Source: Myxococcota bacterium (GTDB lineage Bacteria > Myxococcota_A > UBA9160 > SMWR01). Taken from it: DNA of 40,653 nt. Below the pieces are notes generated by a model, which worked only from the letters and a program-made list of their open reading frames with translations, had not been told where the DNA came from and did no database searches. The stretch spans positions 1 to 40,653 of the forward strand of contig JAKVBI010000035.1 in assembly GCA_022447545.1 (NCBI GenBank), in the 5' to 3' direction. The translations under genes and the position numbers were made by a program. Below, piece after piece: positions 40,067 to 40,653 of the stretch; position 1 is the first letter of the stretch; the number at the start of each line of letters is the position of its first letter.

Positions 40067-40653
40067 CTACTGGCAGGTGAGAGATTCGACGCAGCCCATC
40101 TCCGTGTCGAAGAGTCGGCCTTTGCTGCAGTTACAACCCGGAATGAGTGCTTTGCAGAGAGGTTTCTGACCGCAGAACCAGTGGCCGCAGCTCGTCGGAT
40201 CCCAGACTCCACCCGTCTTTTCGCAAAGTGCTACGGCCCGGGAGGCGATTACCTCGTAGGGGTTGGATCTCAGCAGGTTGATCGAGCGACAGTTCTGCTC
40301 GTCCATCGGCCGGTTTTCCGAGCAGAACAGGCCGAAACGAAAGGCCAGGCGCCAGGTGCCCGTCTCATCAGTGAGAAAGAGCTGCTCGGCCGATTCTCCA
40401 GGCTCCACGGGGCGTGCGAATCCCTCCCACGCACAGATGATGTCCGATCCCCGATCGACCCATTTCGTGCCCATGAGCTTCTCCTTGGTGAAGAAGCCGC
40501 AACCACCCAGATAGACCGTCGTGCCCGGCAGACGGTTGGAAAAACTTCCCCATGCCTCTTCGCCGACCTCGTAGATGTCCTGGTCGGTGGTCGCCGTGCA
40601 GCCCAGGGTCAGAGCCGTCCAGGCCAAGAGCAGTGCCGTTCTCGCGGACCTTG
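40067..40653 (-). CDS. Cysteine-rich lipoprotein, unknown (start outside window)
   Basis: At least 195 residues; the frame is open to the window edge. The visible N-terminus, RTALLLAWTALTLGC, is the hydrophobic part of a lipoprotein signal with lipobox LTLGC, so only the first few residues are missing. The protein is predicted to sit in the periplasm or on the outer membrane. The C-terminal third is very rich in cysteine (CEKTGG, TSCGHWFCG, LCKALIPGCNCSKG, MGCVESLTCQ), with spacing that suggests a small disulfide-knotted domain; SCGHWFCG and PGCNC resemble repeats seen in other exported myxobacterial proteins. I do not recognise a named family. A TTG at 40625-40627 is inside the signal and is not a likely start. 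Confidence 0.75.
   Translation of the reverse strand, partial: RSARTALLLAWTALTLGCTATTDQDIYEVGEEAWGSFSNRLPGTTVYLGGCGFFTKEKLMGTKWVDRGSDIICAWEGFARPVEPGESAEQLFLTDETGTWRLAFRFGLFCSENRPMDEQNCRSINLLRSNPYEVIASRAVALCEKTGGVWDPTSCGHWFCGQKPLCKALIPGCNCSKGRLFDTEMGCVESLTCQ

Noticed and set aside
1-40653. CRISPR arrays, tRNA/rRNA genes, insertion sequences, prophage or conjugative genes
   Set aside because: Reading both strands I saw no regularly spaced direct repeats, no clover-leaf-like gap sequence, and no transposase, integrase or phage structural motifs; nearly all gaps are under 300 bp.

Overview
The window is about 40.7 kb of moderately GC-rich bacterial chromosome, densely packed with genes. I see no rRNA, tRNA, CRISPR array, insertion sequence or phage module. 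Paired planctomycete/myxobacterial-type DUF1592 and DUF1552 genes, many short lipoproteins, Tat-exported proteins, and lipid- or steroid-type acyl-CoA enzymes suggest an uncultured Gram-negative of deltaproteobacterial type (Myxococcota/Binatota-like). The lineage is an inference from gene content, not a placement.

Layout. 1-471: 3' end of a cytochrome P450. 535-2331 (-): membrane-anchored sulfatase/alkaline-phosphatase-fold enzyme. 2461-7612 (+): export-oriented run of a HiPIP, a lipoprotein, a four-helix membrane protein, a DUF1592-family protein with a CxxCH motif, and a Tat-exported DUF1552 protein. 7725-9730: flavin-dependent acyl-CoA-dehydrogenase-like protein and a divergent SDR. 9743-10584: two adjacent CrcB/Fluc fluoride channel subunits. 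10694-14147: membrane-embedded spermidine-synthase-like protein and a HEAT-repeat protein. 14164-15909 (-): a tight four-gene operon of zinc-ribbon/PspC protein, ECF sigma factor, zinc anti-sigma factor and a second zinc-ribbon/PspC protein, behind a sequence that matches a SigW-type ECF promoter. 16187-24773: CoA and lipid metabolism (family III CoA-transferase, SDR, APH-like kinase, nitronate-monooxygenase-like protein, 4-hydroxybutyrate-type CoA-transferase, lipocalin-like protein, amidohydrolase) and a small helical protein. 24893-25266: a decayed chimera of a flavoprotein 5' end and a Rieske oxygenase 3' end. 25307-27932: tupABC tungstate transporter. 28078-31958: operon of a two-subunit acyl-CoA dehydrogenase, an enoyl-CoA hydratase and a Nu-class-like glutathione transferase. 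32248-33525: DEAD-box RNA helicase. 33584-39185 (-): sodium:solute symporter with its DUF4212 partner, a TetR regulator, a second APH-like kinase and an MFS transporter. 39289-39999 (+): unknown protein with a possible internal duplication. 40067-40653 (-): cysteine-rich lipoprotein cut by the window end.

Functional reading. Most cytoplasmic enzymes fit activation and beta-oxidation-like breakdown of bulky acyl-CoAs (terpenoid, steroid or aromatic), with the P450 and the lost Rieske oxygenase as possible upstream hydroxylases. The exported HiPIP-DUF1592-DUF1552 group could be a periplasmic or outer-membrane redox module. The PspC/ECF operon looks like a self-contained envelope-stress circuit and is the best candidate here for an undescribed system. 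Ligands, substrates and targets cannot be read from sequence alone.
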